Below, piece after piece: positions 52,213 through 54,460 of a DNA stretch of 54,460 nucleotides (position 1 is the stretch's first letter; each line of letters starts with the position of its first letter). Location: assembly GCF_009865385.1 (NCBI RefSeq), contig NZ_WWJT01000402.1, positions 1 through 54,460 on the forward strand, given 5' to 3'. The translations under genes and the position numbers were made by a program. The stretch is from Streptomyces sp. SID486 (GTDB lineage Bacteria; Actinomycetota; Actinomycetes; Streptomycetales; Streptomycetaceae). Below the pieces are notes generated by a model that was not told the origin of the DNA, searched no databases, and was given only the letters and a program-made list of their open reading frames with translations.

Positions 52213-52821
52213 CTAGGCGGGCCCTCGCGCGGCGCGCAGCAGGGGAGGCGACAGGACCCAGAGGACCTCGCTCACCGTCGTACCCGGATTGTCGAACTGG
52301 TGAAGCGTCTGGCCGGAGAACGAGGTGGACACCCCGGCCGACAGCATCCGGGTCTCGCCTCCGACGATCAGACGGGTCGAGCCGCTCAGCCCCATCGCGA
52401 AGATCGTGGCGGTGTCGAGGCGATAGGGGCCTCCGGTCCCCCCGCCTGGCTCGATCACGGAACGGAAGACCTGGAACGCCGTGGTGCCGGCGGGCGTGAG
52501 CAGGTACTCGGCCACGCCCTCACCGCCCATGTCGATCCGGCTTCCGCCGTCCACGACCTGCTCGTCGGGGTACGCGAACAGCTCCCCGACGCCGATCCGC
52601 AGCACCTCGCAGACACGCAGCAACGTCGGGACGGACACGCTGGTGAGCCCGCGCTCCAACTGGCTCAGGAAGCCCTTGGTGACCTCCGCCCTGTGCGCGA
52701 CCTCCGTCAACGACAACCCGCGGTCGAGCCTGATCTTCCGCAGCTGCGCGCCCGTGGACGCTTCGACGGCGGCGGCGCCTGTTTCCGCTCCGTCTGCCGT
52801 CCTGCCGTCACCGATGGACAT
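52213..52821 (-). CDS. XRE family regulator with cupin domain
   Basis: A 202-residue regulator. The helix-turn-helix is residues 26-82 (LSLTEVAHRAEVTKGFLSQL) and a cupin sensor fills about 120-195. Regulators of this type (PuuR-like) repress polyamine or amine catabolism until ligand binds. ATG 52821 has GGTGAG upstream. It is divergent from the PucR gene across a region holding a GTTTAGTGG palindrome also found before the permease, making it or PucR the likely controller of that site. It differs from the XRE-cupin protein at 3978. Confidence 0.88.
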   Translation of the reverse strand: MSIGDGRTADGAETGAAAVEASTGAQLRKIRLDRGLSLTEVAHRAEVTKGFLSQLERGLTSVSVPTLLRVCEVLRIGVGELFAYPDEQVVDGGSRIDMGGEGVAEYLLTPAGTTAFQVFRSVIEPGGGTGGPYRLDTATIFAMGLSGSTRLIVGGETRMLSAGVSTSFSGQTLHQFDNPGTTVSEVLWVLSPPLLRAARGPA

Positions 52822-53001
52822 GATGTGCTCACCGCCCCGCCCGTCCTGAGGCCGAGGTCGTGTGCCTGTCAGGTGACGGGCCGCCCCGGACGAGTCCTCT
52901 CCGTGACACGAGGCTAAGGCATGCGCGCCAGTGCCCTTGCGGAGGTGGCGACAGCGTCGAACCCCTTGTGGCGCCGACGTGGGTGTGATAAATCTGCCGC
53001 C

Positions 53002-53018
53002 GTTTAGTGGTGGTAAAC
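53002..53018. promoter_or_regulatory. GTTTAGTGG palindrome between the XRE-cupin and PucR genes
   Basis: GTTTAGTGGTGGTAAAC: GTTTA and TAAAC arms around 7 bases, nearly identical to 47489-47505. The rest of the 309-base divergent gap (52822-53130) shows no other gene or clear promoter. Confidence 0.65.
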
Positions 53019-53130
53019 AGCGGTCGGCGGCCCGCGCGTCGTCGGCCAGGCCGCCGGCACACCCTTCATCTGTCTGTGGCACGGCATGTCGGGCGCCTCG
53101 GCCCCCCGAGAGCAGAGGGACACTGAGAAC

Positions 53131-54366
53131 ATGGAAGAGCTGTGGCCCCCGCCCTCGAGTGAGGTCGCCGATGCGATCAGGTCCCTGTGTCAGCGCCTGC
53201 TGACGGAAACGGACGCCCTGATCGACGCCTTCGCAAGGCCCTCTCTCGTCGCCCAGAACGATCCCGCTCTCCTCGCGGACGCGTCGCTGGTCGAGGAGGA
53301 CCGTGCGCTCAACCGCTCTGACCTGGTCCAGTGGTTGACCGCAAACGTTCAGCAACCGGGGCGGAGGGTGGAGCCCTACGTCAGTCCGAGGACCACGGCG
53401 TACATCAACGATCTCGTCTCCCGGGGCATCGCGCCCGACTTCGCCGTTGCCTGGCGTGTGGCCCTGGGGATCGGCTGGCGGCGATGGCTGGAGGAATGCG
53501 TGGCGGACTGCGCGGACCCCGATCTTCTCGTGGGGGTCCTGGACGTGACGGCGCAGTCGCTGGTGCAGTACGCCCTCGACTCCGTCGCGTCCCTGCGGCA
53601 AGCCGGCCTCGCCGCGGCGATGGGGAACACGGATGCCGAGGGGATCGCACTGATCCAGCTGATCGCCAGTGGGGCACCGATGGCGGAGGACCTCGCCGAA
53701 GGGCGCCTGCGCTACCGGATGGCGCGATGGCACGTGGGTCTCGTCCTCTGGGTCGATGATCCCCAGCAGGTCGACGCCCTGGACGAGGCGATCGTCGCCG
53801 TGCGCTCCTCCGCCGGCGGCCGGAGCGCCCTGGTGGCGCGCGCCAGCACCACGTCGCGGTGGATCTGGCTCTCAGGCGAAGCCGTCCCGGACCCTCACCA
53901 CGTGGAGAAGGACCTCGCGGCGACCGACGAGGTCCGCGCGGCGGTGGGCAGGCCGGGACGCGGACTCGAAGGATTCCGCTCCAGCCACCAGGACGCCCTC
54001 GCGGCGCAGGCACTGGTGATCCGACTGGAGTCCGACCGGCGGTTCACCGCCTACGCCGACGTCGAGCTGATCGACGCGCTCACGAAGGACCGGCCCGGCG
54101 CACGCCGGTTCGTCATCAACACCCTCGGGCCATTGGCCGAAGCCGACACAGCCCTGCGGCAAGCCCTGCTCACCTACGTGCAGTGCGGCTTCAGCACCAC
54201 CCGGGCTGCCGCCAACCTCTACGCGCACCGCAACACCGTCGAACGGCGCGTCTCACGCGCCAACGAGCTCTCGACCGTCAAGGTGGAGGAGAATCCGACC
54301 CACGTGGCGGCGGCGCTCCTGGTGCTGGACATCGCGCCTGACATCGTGACGGTCGTTCCGAGCTGA
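53131..54366 (+). CDS. PucR family transcriptional regulator
   Basis: A 411-residue regulator. The N-terminal half is an all-alpha RsbRD-like sensor (AYINDLVSRGIAPDFAVAWR), similar in type to that of the phosphatase at 26814. The C-terminal PucR helix-turn-helix is FSTTRAAANLYAHRNTVERR near residue 357. PucR proteins usually activate catabolic operons for purines, amines or amino acids. ATG 53131 lacks a clear Shine-Dalgarno; an in-frame ATG at 53086 also lacks one. Shared operators with the permease point to the island as its target. The remaining bases to the window end hold nothing recognisable. Confidence 0.85.
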   Translation: MEELWPPPSSEVADAIRSLCQRLLTETDALIDAFARPSLVAQNDPALLADASLVEEDRALNRSDLVQWLTANVQQPGRRVEPYVSPRTTAYINDLVSRGIAPDFAVAWRVALGIGWRRWLEECVADCADPDLLVGVLDVTAQSLVQYALDSVASLRQAGLAAAMGNTDAEGIALIQLIASGAPMAEDLAEGRLRYRMARWHVGLVLWVDDPQQVDALDEAIVAVRSSAGGRSALVARASTTSRWIWLSGEAVPDPHHVEKDLAATDEVRAAVGRPGRGLEGFRSSHQDALAAQALVIRLESDRRFTAYADVELIDALTKDRPGARRFVINTLGPLAEADTALRQALLTYVQCGFSTTRAAANLYAHRNTVERRVSRANELSTVKVEENPTHVAAALLVLDIAPDIVTVVPS

Positions 54367-54460
54367 GCTCACACCACGCAGCTGCGGTGCTCGAGCTTCC
54401 TTGCCCAGGAAAGAGCCCGGAAGGGGCTTACGAGTTGGTGCGTGATAGCGGGTGAGGTGT

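Noticed and set aside
54367..54460. Terminator after the PucR gene
   Set aside because: Only a 5-base stem (AGCCC/GGGCT) is present, too weak to report.

Overview
The window is high-GC actinobacterial DNA with GTG/ATG starts, 4-base ATGA/GTGA gene overlaps, leaderless regulator promoters and Streptomyces-type gene families (DUF6213, resB-ccsB, large numbers of acyl-CoA dehydrogenases and regulators). It is almost certainly a Streptomyces chromosome. No rRNA, tRNA, CRISPR array, integrase or polyketide/peptide synthetase was found.

Region 1 (1-16.4 kb) looks like ordinary chromosome: a semialdehyde dehydrogenase, Nudix hydrolase and ATP-dependent DNA ligase on the minus strand; an XRE-cupin regulator; a six-copy 56-57 bp repeat array; a quinone oxidoreductase plus two acyl-CoA dehydrogenases as one operon; a secreted phosphodiester glycosidase; DUF779 and VOC proteins; an NCS1 permease / TetR / amidohydrolase trio; and a DedA protein. 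The permease-TetR area is a repeat-expansion hot spot: the TetR protein carries eight 14-residue repeats between its two domains.

Region 2 (16.4-21.5 kb) is scrambled. It holds an intact ccsB joined to only the last ~94 codons of resB, two copies of an 85-bp coding-like repeat on either side, other gene tails, and an amine oxidase gene followed upstream by the last 42 codons of an alpha/beta hydrolase. The latter pair is a decayed duplicate of genes near 44-45 kb.

Region 3 (21.5-29 kb) has a zinc alcohol dehydrogenase, a self-sufficient CYP102/P450-BM3-type monooxygenase with its TetR repressor and matching operators, and a SpoIIE-type phosphatase.

Region 4 (29-54.4 kb) is the most interesting part: a catabolic island. 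A long minus-strand array, 47,207 down to 30,186, encodes a Baeyer-Villiger type flavin monooxygenase, alpha/beta hydrolase, flavin amine oxidase, an unknown membrane protein, aldehyde dehydrogenase, alcohol dehydrogenase, class III aminotransferase, two acyl-CoA ligases, an SDR, an acyl-CoA dehydrogenase, an APH-like kinase and a DUF485/solute-symporter pair. A PhyH-type dioxygenase lies beyond. Divergently lie an APC amine permease, a 2,4-diaminopentanoate-dehydrogenase-like enzyme, a PuuB-like FAD oxidase, an XRE-cupin regulator and a PucR regulator. The enzyme set fits the order amine -> ketone -> ester/lactone -> alcohol + acid -> aldehyde -> acids -> acyl-CoAs -> beta-oxidation. The substrate is not identifiable from sequence. 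Two operator families tie the island together: GTGCAYSRTGCAC modules (four sites, one of them in front of the decayed duplicate) and GTTTAGTGG-type palindromes (permease promoter and XRE/PucR intergenic region).
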